This document shows, in pieces, positions 45,904 through 57,386 of a stretch of 64,000 bases of DNA. This DNA comes from Micractinium sp. NFX-FRZ. Its lineage: Eukaryota; Chlorophyta; Trebouxiophyceae; Chlorellales; Chlorellaceae. The stretch covers positions 111,200-175,199 of the forward strand of contig JAPTJF010000076.1 in the NCBI GenBank assembly GCA_029339195.1, read 5' to 3'. Numbering within the stretch: position 1 is the first letter of the stretch; every line of letters begins with the position of its first letter. The position numbers were made by a program, and so were the translations under genes. The notes under the pieces are model-generated. The model was not told where the DNA came from. It did no database searches and saw nothing but the letters and a program-made list of their open reading frames with translations.

Positions 45904-46496
45904 GCTGCCTGCTCCGCTTTGCGCCCAGGTTTGAGAGAGGCGGGATCCCTGCATGGGCAGCACCAGGACAAACTCGGTTACCTGGGTGCTGGGATGCAGC
46001 GCTGAAGCGGAAACCAGCGCTGGTGACCAGCGCTGGAAGCGCTGGCGGCACTTGGCAGCCTGGACGCCCTGCAGGCTCTCGGAGGGCTGCGTGCCGCTTG
46101 GAGACCGTGGCAGCACTCAGGCACGCGGTTTGCAGCTCCCCAGGCGCGGACAGAGCAGCGGAGACGGCCTTCAGTGCTGGCGCGACGACAGCGTGAGGCA
46201 GCGGCCCTCGGTTCAGGGGCAGTTTCGGAGTGCGAAAACGTCATCCAGGTGCACCTGGCGGTGTGATGAGCCCCTAGGCGGCCACCCTGTGCGGTGTTTC
46301 GAAGGCTGTCTTCGCTGAGTCGCTGATCGGATGCGACACGGTACGTTGTTGCCTAGAGCGAGGCGGAGCGATCCGGCGCCAGTCCACGGCGAGGCACCCC
46401 TCCTGCTCTCCGTGCTGCCCTCCATGCTGGCTGGCCTGATCACTTTTGAGTGGGGGGCGATGGGGCAAGCTCCGCGCCCAATTTGGCTTTGCAAAC
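45904..46496. promoter_or_regulatory. Divergent upstream region of HDAC-GATA and MFP1-like genes
   Basis: About 590 bases between divergent start codons. Contains CpG-rich sequence and no recognisable coding exon. Confidence 0.45.
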
Positions 46497-49400
46497 ATGC
46501 AGGCGCTAAAACTAGCAGCACCGGCGCTTCCGGGCCTGCAGGCCCTGCCCTCACGGCGTCAGCGGAGCCCCAGGCTGCGGGTGGCGGCTCAGCAGCAGCG
46601 GGAGGTGGACGGTGCCTCTCAGAGCCCTCTGAAGACATGGCAGGGCGCGCTGCTGGGCGCTCTGGCCGCCACGAGCCTGGTGGGTGTGCTGGCATGGTGG
46701 GAAGCGAGTTCAGCGAGCAGCGCATGCGGGTGGGGAGAGCTCAGGGTGCCCCTGCATTCGAAATGTGGCACATGCACCGCGATGGCGGCACGCCGCATCG
46801 CCGTCAGCAGTGGGTGGTGCTCCTGACCCCTACCACCGCCGCTGCCAGCTGCTGCCGCTGCCACCGCCTGCCGGCATGCTGCTGTGGGCTGCCTCGTTGC
46901 CTACCACCACCCCTCACAACATGCCGTGCCTCTTCTGCAGGCGCTGGCCCCCATGCCGGCGCTGGCTTCGGCCGACCTGGCACAGGGCTCCGTCTCGCAG
47001 CTGCGTGCGGCAGAGCTGCAGAAATTGCTGGAGGAGCGGGGCGCCAAGCTGCCTGAGCTCAACTCCTCCCCAGTGGTAGGGCTGGGACCAACCAGGGCTG
47101 ACCTTGCAGCTTGACATGCTGGGCTTGGCAATGCAGGCGCTGGGCATGCAATACTGGGGGAGCAGAGCATGCAAGCCGTGGCGCTGGAGCGCTCTAGTTC
47201 ATTCGCTCCCTGCTGCTGCTCCTCTGCTGCGCATTGTGCTTACGGCCGACTCCCCCCACAGTATACCACCCCACCCTCCTCCGCTGCTGCCCGACCCCCC
47301 TGCCTGCCTGCAGCAATCCCAGCGCTCCAAGGCGGTGGAGGCTGCCGGCGGCAGCGAGCTGCTGCGTGAGCTGCGCAACCAAAACAAGGAGCTGCAGCGG
47401 GTGAAGGAGGAGCTGGAGGCGACCCAGCAGAAGATGAAGTCCAACCCCTCGGCGCCCTCCCCTGTGCTGGTAGCCCCCGCGCCCGCGCCCGCCGCCGTGC
47501 TGAGCCCCTCACCGGGGGCCGCCCCCTCCGTGCCCGTGGCAGCGCCTGCCGCCGCGCCCGCGGCAGCCAAGGAGGCGGAAGAGGAGGAGGAGGAGGGCGG
47601 CAGCGCGTTTGCTGCGCTCAACCTGGTGGGGATCCTGGCTGCTGGCGGCCTGTATGGGTATAGCACCATCCAGAAGAAGCAGGCGGCGGAGGCGGAGGCG
47701 GCGTACCAGCAGAAGCTGCAGACAGGTAGGGGGCCGGGGCGGGCGCGAGGAGTGTCGTGGTTTGATCTTTGGCGTGTGTGTGGTGTACTCCTGCAGTCGT
47801 GTTTGGAGGGTGCGCTGCTTAGGTATGGGGGGTCTCTACCTTGACCTGCAGCTTCGCCCTGCTCTGCTCTGTTCCCACACATCACAGTAGCGTGGGGTAC
47901 CTGTGAAACCAGCTGGGGTGTTGCAGGCTCTTTACCATTGCCCTTACCTAGCCCCCCTTGTGGAGCCTTGGAAAATCCTGCGGGCACCGCCAGGCTGTTG
48001 CAGGCTCCTCAACCTTTGTTTCAGCTTTGCCTGTGTGCCCTGCCCCCAACAGAGCGCGGCAACGTGGAGGGCCTAAAGAGCCAGCTGGGCAGCGTGAAGG
48101 AGGCGGTGACCAAGGAGCAGGAGCTGGTGGAGAAGCTGAGGAAGGAGGCGATGGCGGCCGCCGCCTCGGCCCAGCGCCAGGTAGGGAGCACAGCAGGCAC
48201 AGCAGGCATTGCGTGCGCGACGTGTGCAGCGTTGTGAGCACGGTTGGTTGCATGGTGTGGGGTGAGGGGTGAGGGTGACTGGTGGAGAAGCTGGGGAAGG
48301 GGGCAACGGCGGCCGCCGCCTCGGCGCAGCTCCCTGACCAACGCAATCAGCCTTTGCGTCTCATTCCCCCCCGCAGATCGAGCTGGAGCGCGAGGCCAAG
48401 GAGTCTCTGGGCAAGGAGAGTTTTGTTGTTCAGCACAGCCTGAGCTGACCTTTACATTCCCATGTGTGTGTTGCACCCACAGATTGAGCTGGAGCGCGAG
48501 GCCAAGGAGTCTCTGGGCAAGGAGAAGTCACTGGTGGAGCGCAGCCTGCAGGCGGAGACGCGGCTGGCAGAGGCGATGCGCAAGGTGTGTGTGACGGAAG
48601 GGGGGGTTTGATTTTGGGGTGGTCTGTGGCTGTATTGGAAGTGCCGCTGAGTGCCACAGTAAGAAGTTGTGGCATGGCGGAGGCACTGTGCAAGGTAGAG
48701 GGGCAGGATGAGCGTAATGGGGGCCAATCATGCAAGGGGTGGGTGATGTTGTGTGCGCGGCGTGGCATTAAGGCGGACAGGCGGCTGATGGGGGCGGTTT
48801 GCGAGACGGCGAGGCTGTGGAGGCAGAGCAGGAGTGCAGCCACTCTCTTCCCTCCTTTTGGATCGTGATGCAAGATCGTGATCGTGATGCTTGTCCGCTC
48901 CGTAAATTCAACCTCTGCCTGCGCAGGGGGCAGCCCTCGCAGCTGGCTGCGGCTCTGGAGGCTGACCCTGCTCTCATATTTGCATCTCCCATGTCTCATC
49001 TATCTTTTCATCTATCATTCATCTTCCGAGTGCAGGAGGCCGCGGCCACCGCTGAGGCACTGGAGGCCGAGCGTGCCGCCAAGTTTGCTGCGGATGCGGA
49101 GGCGCGCGAGCTGGAGCGCATGCTGGGCGAGGTGCGCTGAGCTGGCAGGGCGTGCTGAGCTGGCAGGCTGGTGGATTGGGTAATGTTGAGGCTAGGTGTT
49201 GTGGGGCACGCACGCTGGTTCACATCACCCCCTGCCAGGTGGCAGAAATGCGAGATCTGCACGCTGAGCTGGCGGGGGCATTTGCGGTGGCAGGGACAGC
49301 TGTGGTAGTGGGGCGAGTTGAGGTGGTGCTGTACAGGCTGTGGGGAAGGGTTTTGAGGCTGTCGTGCTGAGGGCTGGTACTGGCAGTCCTAACGTGTTGA

Positions 49401-52400
49401 GGTGCGGCTAGGCACCAAGGTGAGCCAGCTTGGCCAGGCAGCCAGCCCAGCACGCCTGCCCTGCCCTGTGACCCAACAGCCACTCCTGCCCTCCGCCCTC
49501 ATGCCCTTTGCCCTGTTTCCAGGTCAACAAGTCTCTGGAGACTGAGCGCCAGTTTGCCCGCAAGCTGGGCCAGCAGGCGGCGGCCACCAAGCAGGAGCTG
49601 CAGGCGGCGGTGCAGCAGGGGGCGGAGCTGGGGGCGCGCAACGCGGCGCTCAGCGACGACCTCAAGGTGACAACTCAAATCAGGGCGGGGTGTGAGGGGA
49701 TGGGTTGGGGTGGGAAGGGGGTCATGCAGGTGTGGGCAGTGAGCAGATGCTTGCGCACGGGGTGCAGCAGGGGGGCGCAGCGCCCACCTGCGGGGCGGCT
49801 TGACTTGAAGGTGTTCCGATGCACCGTGCAACGCCGGGTGCGATGCGGTGGGGAGAGGGTGCATGGCAGTGCTGGCAGCAGGGGCGGCCTGGCCCGACTC
49901 CTGTCACTCTGTCTGTGTGTGAGCCCGCATGACGGGCACGGCCAGGGGTGGAGGCCACTCTCCTCTCTTTCATTGCAGGCTGAGCGTGCTGTGCGCTGAT
50001 CAAAGTGTTGTGCTTTTCTTTCACTTTTCCGTCTGCAGGACGAGCAGGACCGCGTGTCTGAGCTGGAGGCCGCCGCCGCCGAGCTGGAGGCGCAGCTGAC
50101 GTCGGCCAACGACCAGGCGGAGAAGCAGAAGAGCGCGTGAGTGTGTGAACGCATGTGATTGATGCGTGTCTGGTGGCTGGCTGGCTGGCTGCTAGCTAGA
50201 TGGCTGGATGGGCGTCCCCCACTGGAAGCACGCGACGGCGAGTGGCAGTGGGCCGGGCGGGCGTGCTGCCTGGCCCCCAGTGCAGCGGCCAGTGCCCCAT
50301 GCAACCAGTTGGTTGCGATACCCACCATGCGCAAGGAGATCACGCCCCTCAAGCCTACCCTGGCACGTGTCTGGTGCGGGTGTCCTACCTAGAGCACTTC
50401 TTTCTCCCCTCCCGTGTGTTGCAGGTACGAGCGGCTGGGCAAGGAGAGCATGACGCTGAAGGAGGCGCTCAAACAGATGAAGCAGCGGTCGGCGGAGATG
50501 GCGGTCAAGGCGCAGAAGGAGGCGGACGCGGCAGCGCTGCAGCGGCGCGAGGCCGACGACCTGTACCAGGACGTCAGCGCCCAGCTGGCGGCGGAGCGCG
50601 AGCGCATGTCTGCGCTGGAGGTGAGGGGGTGGATTGGGGAGGTGCAGGTCAGCTGTATGTCCTCGCAACTTGCCTGTGCCTGTGCCTGGCCGGCTACGCG
50701 CACTCAACCCGCGTGCTGACTCCCCCCCGCCCCGCCCTGCCCTTCCACCGCCCCGCAGAAGGAGCTGTCTGACACCCAGGGCAAGCTGACCCGGAGCGCA
50801 CAGGAGGTGGAGCGTCTCAAGGGAGAGCTGCGCACCGCCAACGCCACCGGTGAGGGCGTGTTCAGAGCAGACATACATAACAACAACGCAACACCGCCCC
50901 ACCCGCATACATATGCACTCGTGGCTTCACAGACCCTTCAAAAGGTCCCTGGTCGGCGGGCTGGGGGGTATGGGTATTATATCCCCAGTCAACTCTGGAC
51001 GCCGCTCAAGGGGCGGTTATAGCCACCGGTGCGGCCGGGCCTTGCCTTCTCTTCAACTTCAGCCCCTCGGCGTTTAACCACCCCCTCCTTGCCCCCCACC
51101 GCTTTGCAGTTGAGTCGCTCAAGACGGATGTGCGCATCCTGGAGGTTGCCATCACCGAGAAGGAGGCGGCGCTGGCGGCGGAGCAGCAGGCATCCACCGG
51201 TGGGTACTGCAGGGTACTGCAGGGTATTGCAGGGCACTGCAGGGTGCAACTCGGGGATGAGGCAAGGCTGGGCAGGGCTGGGCGGGTTGGTGCACATAGT
51301 GCTGGCGGCGGAGCAGCAGGCATCCACCGGTGGGTGCTGCCGGGTGGGGCGCACCGCACAGGCCCGGGGCAGGGCGGTGCAGGGCGTAGCGGGGCGGGGC
51401 GGTGCACATAGCGCTGGTGCTATGCAGCAGCTGGCACCAGCTTCCGTGCTCCGTGCGGGCCTAAAGTGTTGGGGGGCTGAAGACGGTGAGCACGCCAGCG
51501 CGTCGGGCTGTGCAGGCGGCATACCCTCTTCAGCCTGCCTCCCCGCCTCACCTGCCTGGTCTTGCCTCTGTTGTTCGCATACCTGCCCCATCCACCCCTG
51601 CTGCGGCGCGCACGGAGATCGCGGCCCTGCGCAGCGCCCTCCCTCCATGCGCATCGGCTGCATGCGCTGACCCCCCTCCCTCTCTCCTTTGCGCCGCCCG
51701 CACCCCTCCCCCCACCATCTACCCCCTGCAGCGGCGCGTGCCGAGAGCGTGGCCCTGCGCAGCGAGCTGGCCTCTGTTCAGAGCGAGCTGTCCAGCGTGG
51801 CCAACCGCCTGTCCCAGGAGGCATCGGAGAGTGAGTGCGGCACCGTGCGGGGCCTGGCACGTGACATCCGCACACTGCCAGAGCGTGGTCAGCAGGAGCC
51901 GGCTGCTGCTGCGGAGGCCCGGATGCAGCAGCACATCCCTGCGTGACCACCCCCTCACCTTGTGTGACCCGTCTTTCTCAACTTTCCTTTTGCAACACAT
52001 TGCTGCTCCCTGCAGAGGAGGAGCTGGCGGCTGCTGTGGACGCTCTGAAGAAGCAGTACAACGAGGTGGGGGACCGGCTGGAGCAGGAGCAGGGGCTGGT
52101 GATGCAGATCAGGTGAGGGGGCGGGGGGCGGGGGGGCGCCGTGGTTTGGGGCGGGGGTGGTGCTGGGTCGCTGCAGATGAGGGGCAGGGCGGGGCTGCAG
52201 GGTGGGCTCCTGGCTCTGCACAACTTGGGTGCGCATCACAGGGCGGGCAGGGGCAGGTTGCACGCACAGGCGGCAGGTTGCACGCACAGGCAGGGGCTGG
52301 TGATGCAGATCAGGTGAGGGCGGCGGGGGGCGGGGAGCGCCGTGGTTTGGGGGTGGGGCTGGTGCTGGAGCAGGAGCAGGGGCTGGTGATGCAGATCAGG

Positions 52401-55005
52401 TGAGGGGGGCGGGGGTTGGGGCGCCGTGGTTTGGGGCGGGGGTGGTGCTGGGTCGCTGCAGATGAGGGGCAGGGCAGGGCCACCGGGTGCGCTGCCTGGC
52501 TTTGCACAACTTGGGTGCGCAGCACAGGGTGGGCGGGGGCAGGTTGCGCACGCAGGCGGGAGCAGGGGCAGGGGCTGGCGATGCCGACGAGCAGCGTGAG
52601 GACCAAGAACCGAACACACAGACCCCCCTGCTAGGGTGTGTCGCGTGCTCATCGCTCGAAGGCGTGCTGCAAGTCACCCCCCACTCTGTGCCTGTGCCCG
52701 TTGCCCTCCTCCTCACTGCTGCTGACCACCGCCCCTCCTCCCCCCGCCCGCCCACACCCACCCACACCCCAGGCGCAGGAGCTGACGAAGCGGCCTGGAG
52801 TTTAACGCAGCACTTCTCACCCGTACTGAGTACCACACCCCCGCCCCCTCCCCACCCACCCACACCCACACTGCAGGCGCGACTCCCAAGAGCTGAAGAA
52901 GCTGATGAGCGACCTGGAGACCAAGAACCGCACGCTGGCGGTCAACCTGCAGCAGAGCGAGGCGACGTACAAGCAGAAGCTGGCGGCAGTGGAGGTGGGG
53001 CGGGGGCCGGGGGGCTGACCCATGTGCGGGTGATTGGGAGCGGGGTGAGGGAGGTGGACAGCTGGGAGCTGGGGAGCCAGGGGTCAGTTGGGCCAACTGA
53101 CACCTGTCGGCGGGGCCTGATGAGGGCGTGTGGGCAAGTGACGAGACCAATGGCGCGACCAGAAAATATGCACCCTCCTTTGGCACCCCTCGCCTCTGGT
53201 GCAGGTGGGCCCGACGCAGGCGCGGGCGTAGGAGCAGGCACTTCCCCATTCCCTGCCTTCGCATCCCAACCCCTCTCCCCTTGCCATGCCCCTCTGCCCT
53301 GCCACAACACAGGTGGACCGGACCCAAAGGGCGGGCGTAAGTCAAGGAGCAGGGCACCCTTGTCCCACCACATCTTCACCTCCTCCCCTGCCCCTCTGTC
53401 CCTCGTCTCGTGCAGGTGGACCTGACCAAGGCGCGGGCTTCCACCGAGGAGGAGCGGCGCGCGCGGGAGGACGCCGCGTCCGCCGTCGCCAAGCTGGAGG
53501 GGGCGGTGAACAGCGTGCGGCAGGAGATGATCCAGGCGCAGGAGGCCTCCAACAAGGTGCGGGCTCTTGCTTGAAGGTACAAAATACTGACTGAAACCAT
53601 GCTGTTGTTGCTGCTATGTGACTGTGGGGTGCGGCAGGAGATGATCCAGGCGCAGGAGGCCTCCAACAAGGTGGGGGCTAGTGTGTTGGGGGCGGCGCAA
53701 ATGCAATGCACAGAGTGTGTGCTGCTGGCTGCGTGGCCCCACAATCCTGCGGTGCAGCAGGAGGTGGTTCAAACACAGGGGGCCTCCTTTCGGGGTGGGC
53801 CAGGCGGGACGGCGTGCGGGCCGCCATGCACTGCTCTCGCTGGCCTTCACCGATCGACGCACCTCCTCCCCTGCCCCTCCCTCTGTTTGCTGCTTGTGCC
53901 CCCTGCAGGCGGTCCAGGACCTGAGCATCGAGCGGTCCGCCCGCCTGACGGCTGAGCAGAACGTGATGAAGCTGCGGGGGGAGCTGGACGCCATTGCGCA
54001 GGTGCGCAGCGGGGACGTGTGTGTTGGTTGTGAACTGCAGGGCAGAATGTGAAGCTGCGGGTGGCTGGATGAGAGTGCGCAGCTGGGTGCGGCGTGATTG
54101 GGGTGCATGCAAGCTCAGGGCTGACATGTTGGGTGCTGGGCTGGCATGGCTGGCGCGCCTCCCTGGACACCTCCGGGCGGCAGGGCATGGGGTGCACAGG
54201 CGGCGGTTCGGCGCGTGCAACGCAGCCGCTTCCCGAGCGCTCTGGGCTCGCAACCCTGCTTCTGATTGTGCGCCAACGCGGTGTGTTGCCCCCGGGATGC
54301 AGGCTGAGGAGGCGGCTCGCCAGCAGGCCGCTGTCTCGCTCAAGCAGCTGTCTTCCGAGTACGAGGCCGCCAAGGTGGGTGCTGAGTGGGGGGACTGGGG
54401 AGGGGGCTGGGTTGGTGGCTCAGCCAGGTGGGTGCTGCTCAGAAGCTCCCCAGGTGGGAGGGAACAAGGTGTTTGGCTGGGGGGCGCTAACCTGAGTGGA
54501 AGACGGCTGCTGTGCTCGGAATAGAAGCGTGCAGGTCATATGCAACCATGTTCTGTGCGTCCCGCCTCTTCCTTGCCCCGGATGAGGCTGAGCTGTTCGC
54601 CTCCCTCTCACAAGCGTGTACCTGCTGACATCAGTCCCCCTGTGCGTCTTTCCTGCCCGCCTGCAGGCGCGCCTGTCTGAGATCCAGGCAGCCAAGCCCC
54701 GGAAGGCTGCCCAGGGCTTTGCCGCGCCCAAGAAGGCTGCCGCCGCCGCCCCCAAGGCCGCCGCGACCAACGGCGCCAGCGCTGCTGAGAAGGCCGAGGC
54801 CCCGGCAGCTGCTGCTGAGCCTGCTGCTGCGCCCGCTGCGCCTGCTGAGCCTGAGGAGGTCGCGGAGGCTGAGGAGGAGGCGACGCCCGCCCCTGGTGCA
54901 GCTGCTGCTGCTGGCGCTGCTGCTGCGCCCGCAGAGGCGCCCAAGAAGCGGGGGCGCAAGAAGAAGGCAGAGGCGGAGCCTGCTGCCGCCAAGTCCCAGC
55001 AGTAG
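46497..55005 (+). CDS. MFP1-like plastid coiled-coil protein
   Basis: Exons in phase: 46497-46679, 46941-47075, 47314-47725, 48053-48180, 48483-48584, 49036-49131, (49239-49286 possible), 49523-49666, 50039-50136, 50425-50620, 50759-50849, 51110-51199, 51732-51830, 52016-52112, 52877-52994, 53416-53556, 53909-54001, 54303-54374, 54667-55005; about 880 residues. The transit peptide (MQALKLAAPALPGLQALPSR) is followed by a hydrophobic TWQGALLGALAATSL and an ALASADL motif resembling a thylakoid processing site. A Pro/Ala/Glu linker leads to one transmembrane helix (AALNLVGILAAGGLYGY), then over 500 residues of heptad coiled coil (e.g. ERLKGELRTAN, ELKKLMSDLETKN). The tail is Ala/Glu-rich and ends in a basic KKRGRKKK patch. 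This order matches MAR-binding filament-like protein 1, a thylakoid-anchored protein bound to nucleoids and implicated in starch-granule placement in plants. The assignment rests on architecture more than on a motif. Confidence 0.75.
48281..48420 (+). repeat. Copies of MFP1-like exon 4 end and exon 5 start
   Basis: 48281-48335 repeats CTGGTGGAGAAGCTG and GCGGCCGCCGCCTCGGC from the exon ending at 48180. 48374-48420 repeats the exon 5 acceptor and its first 42 bases (GAGCTGGAGCGCGAGGCCAA and onward, nearly identical) and then runs into a stop. Confidence 0.9.
51298..51340 (+). repeat. Copy of MFP1-like exon 11 end with donor
   Basis: GCTGGCGGCGGAGCAGCAGG, then CATCCACCGGTGGGT, is identical to 51173-51207; offset 130 bases. 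Confidence 0.95.
51597..51645 (+). repeat. Copy of MFP1-like exon 12 start
   Basis: CTGCNGCGGCGCGNNCNGAG and GCCCTGCGCAGCG are shared with 51727-51765. Confidence 0.75.
52083..52603 (+). repeat. About 285-base tandem repeat carrying the exon 13 donor
   Basis: Units beginning near 52083 and 52368 share GGGGCTGGTGATGCAGATCA plus the GGTGAGG donor, then GCGCCGTGGTTTGGGG (52136, 52421; also 52335), then CACAACTTGGGTGCGCA. The exon 13 end occurs exactly at 52112 (true), about 52314 and 52400, and in decayed form near 52590. Confidence 0.92.
53200..53341 (+). repeat. Two copies of MFP1-like exon 15 acceptor edge
   Basis: 53200-53232 and 53308-53341 resemble 53410-53444 (GTGCAGGTGG, CC.GAC, GCGCGGGC pattern). 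Confidence 0.75.
53629..53800 (+). repeat. Two copies of MFP1-like exon 15 donor edge
   Basis: 53629-53677 is almost identical to 53512-53562 (GCGGCAGGAGATGATCCAGG, CGCAGGAGGCCTCCAACAAG, GTG). 53752-53800 is a decayed second copy (GCAGCAGGAGGTGGTTCAAA, GGGGGCCTCC). Confidence 0.92.
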
Positions 55006-55783
55006 AAGTTGTGCTGCGCTGAGGTGGACAATGGCATCTGGGGTAGCAGCCCGGTGAGGCTGCCCTGCCGCCCAGCGCCCGTCAGCCGACTGTTGGCTGG
55101 CGGGTGGTGGCTGCTGCGCAGGTGGCGAAGTAGGTGAGAGGAGCAGCACAAGCATGCACCCGCTCCCAAATTTTATTCCCAACCCTGGGCCGTGCAACTC
55201 ACTAGCGCCGTTCTGTGCCTCGTCCTCTGTTCCTGGTTGCTGTTTTACCCTCCTTTGACGGTGTTCGAGTTCCGAGTTCGAGGGCAGGGATTTTTAGTTT
55301 TCCCACCCACATCACCCTGCCCCCTGTTGTCCACCTTCCGTTGCACACTCGCTCCTGTTATCTGCATACCCCTGTCCTGGTGGAGTGGGTGTCACCGTTG
55401 CTTCCCGTGGCTGCCCGCCCCTCGCCCGTGCCCACCAGTGGCGGCCCGTGCTCCGTTTGGGGTGGATTGATCCATTGCTGGCACACATTTGTGCTTTCCT
55501 TCCTTCATAATTATTGCACAGGCGAGTCCAACACGCCGTTGTGAGGCGCGCGCTGATTGTCACTGGCAGAAGTGCCCGCCCGCCTCCCACACAGGGAGAA
55601 GCCCTCTGGGCATCCCGCTTCAGAGGTCTGTGTGTGTTCGGTGCAGCAACGGCGGCTTGCTTACAGCCGTGGCGGCCAAGAACATGAGAAGGTAAAAGTG
55701 GAGGAGAGGGAAGGACAGCAAAGAGGGTACAGTGCGGTGGGAGGTATGTACAGGAGGCGCTCCTTGGGGCGGGGACCGTGCCA
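55006..55783. other. Convergent intergenic region
   Basis: 3' flanks of the MFP1-like gene and of the minus-strand membrane protein. A minus-strand TGTAA (55661-55665) lies about 120 bases past the latter's stop. Confidence 0.5.
55661..55665 (-). terminator. TGTAA polyadenylation motif (minus strand)
   Basis: TTACA on plus, downstream of the stop at 55784. Confidence 0.5.
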
Positions 55784-57180
55784 TCACACCATATTGCTGG
55801 CGGCGGCGGCGGCTTCGCTCTTAGAGATGAAGGCGGAGGTGGCCGCCGGGTCGGCGCGGGCGTCGATGCGGAGCTCGGCGGCACGGGGCGCAGGGGAGGG
55901 CGCATCGGTCTGGGCCTTCTGGCAGCAGCCGGTCGGTGGGCAAGCTGCGGGAGGAGGAGGTGGGAACAGGTGGTAGGGTCAGGATGTGAGGATGGGTGGG
56001 GGAAGTCAGCGGGCCCGCAAGCCTCATGCAGTGTCAACCCCCACCCCTGTCTTCCCACCACGCCCATCGGCAGCCTCACCATTGGCGGAGGTCTGTGCGT
56101 GCACGCCGAGGAGCACCATGATGACCAGGTTGAAGCAGAGCACAGAAGCGTGCCTGCAGGAGGAGGGGCAGGGTGGAGTTGGGTGCTGGGCAGATGTTGA
56201 GCAGGGACCACTCGCAACATGCAAAAGGGCTTGCAAACCCCCAGCACCCAACAGCCCCACTGCCCTGTTGCACAGTCCCCCACCCACCTGCGAGGCAGGC
56301 GTTGGTGCCGCGGACGCTCAACCAGGAGGAGGCGTGCAGGTCAGCGTCGCTGAAGTTGTAGTGCTGCATGAGGTTGGGGGAATGGTGTGATGTCGGAGGA
56401 TTGAAGTGAGTGAGGGAGTGTGTCCTTGAAGCATACGACCCAACACATTACCACACCCCGTGTACCCTTCCCTCCCCAAAACCCCCACCAGATTGAGGTA
56501 GGAGTTGACGAGGGGGATGACGAATGAAGTGACAATAGTAAGCAGCGCCAGGGCCGCCAGGGTGGTGCGGGCGGCGCGCTTCCAGAAGAGCGCCACCGTG
56601 GCAAAGACCAGGCAGGCGAGGGTGCCGAAGAGCACGGCCCACTGCCAGCCTGCAGTATGGAAGGGTGGGAGAGGGGCACAAGTTGGGCGGGTGGGACAGG
56701 TGGGCATATGCTGCTGCGGCCCAACCCCCAGCTGTTTGGCCCTGCATCCTGACTTGCTGAATGAATGTGCGCTGTGCCCACCACATCTTGCTGTCACCAT
56801 CAGTCACGCTCGTTCTCTGCCAGCTGTCGGCGTTGTGCCTGTCGGCGTTGTGCCGACAGCTGTGATCAGCCAGCTGCCACATTCCAACACCCACTTGCCT
56901 TGCTGCCATGCGCAAGACGGGTGGCCGGGGATGCCGGCGCCAGTGAAGAGCGCGATGCGCACGGCCAGCGGCAGCTCTGCAGGAGCGGGAGGCGTGCGGT
57001 CAAACGCAGATAGCAGGCCGGTCAAACCTGGCGGCAGCTGCCTGTCGCATTGCAACGCGCCCCTTACTACTCACCGTCGGAGTTGCAGGCGGAGTGGAGG
57101 GCGGCAACTCCGGACAGCCAGACAGCCCAAGCCGCCAGGGCCAGCAGCACAACGGCTGTGGCGGTGTGCTTGCAGGACAT
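55784..57180 (-). CDS. Four-helix membrane protein of unknown function
   Basis: Six minus-strand exons in phase: 57075-57180, 56899-56976, 56489-56649, 56284-56363, 56080-56153, 55784-55944; 219 residues. Hydrophobic segments: TATAVVLLALAAWAVWLSGV, AVLFGTLACLVFATVALF, LAALALLTIVTSFVIPLV and VLCFNLVIMVLLGV. A Cys-containing loop follows the first helix, and a soluble Ala/Asp-rich tail of about 60 residues carries CPPTGCC. Exon 2 has a GC donor (caag|gcaagt), and exon 4 must use the second of two overlapping GT sites for the next exon to stay in its hydrophobic frame. Family not recognised; helix count and length recall the gene at 61722-63509. Head-to-head with the RUS gene, 206 bases between starts. 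Confidence 0.7.
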
Positions 57181-57386
57181 GGTTGCGGGTTGACGGGGAT
57201 CTGAGGTGTGTGGCAGAGGTGCGTTCGATGAGAATTGAATGCATTGGGGGCAACAGGGCTCAAGAAATAGGGCACGGCCGCGTGCTGGGCATGCTGGCCA
57301 GCCATGCTTGGCGCCGAGCCTCGTTGTCCGCTTTGGCGATCGGCCGAGAGTATTGGAAGCACGTGTGGGCACGAAATGCACCTGCC
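57181..57386. promoter_or_regulatory. Very short bidirectional upstream region
   Basis: 206 bases hold the promoters and 5' UTRs of both the minus-strand membrane protein and the plus-strand RUS gene. Confidence 0.5.

Noticed and set aside
49239..49286. Additional exon of the MFP1-like gene (VAEMRDLHAELAG)
   Set aside because: It fits phase and heptads but its donor (gcg|gtggca) is weak, so it is mentioned in the gene entry only as possible.
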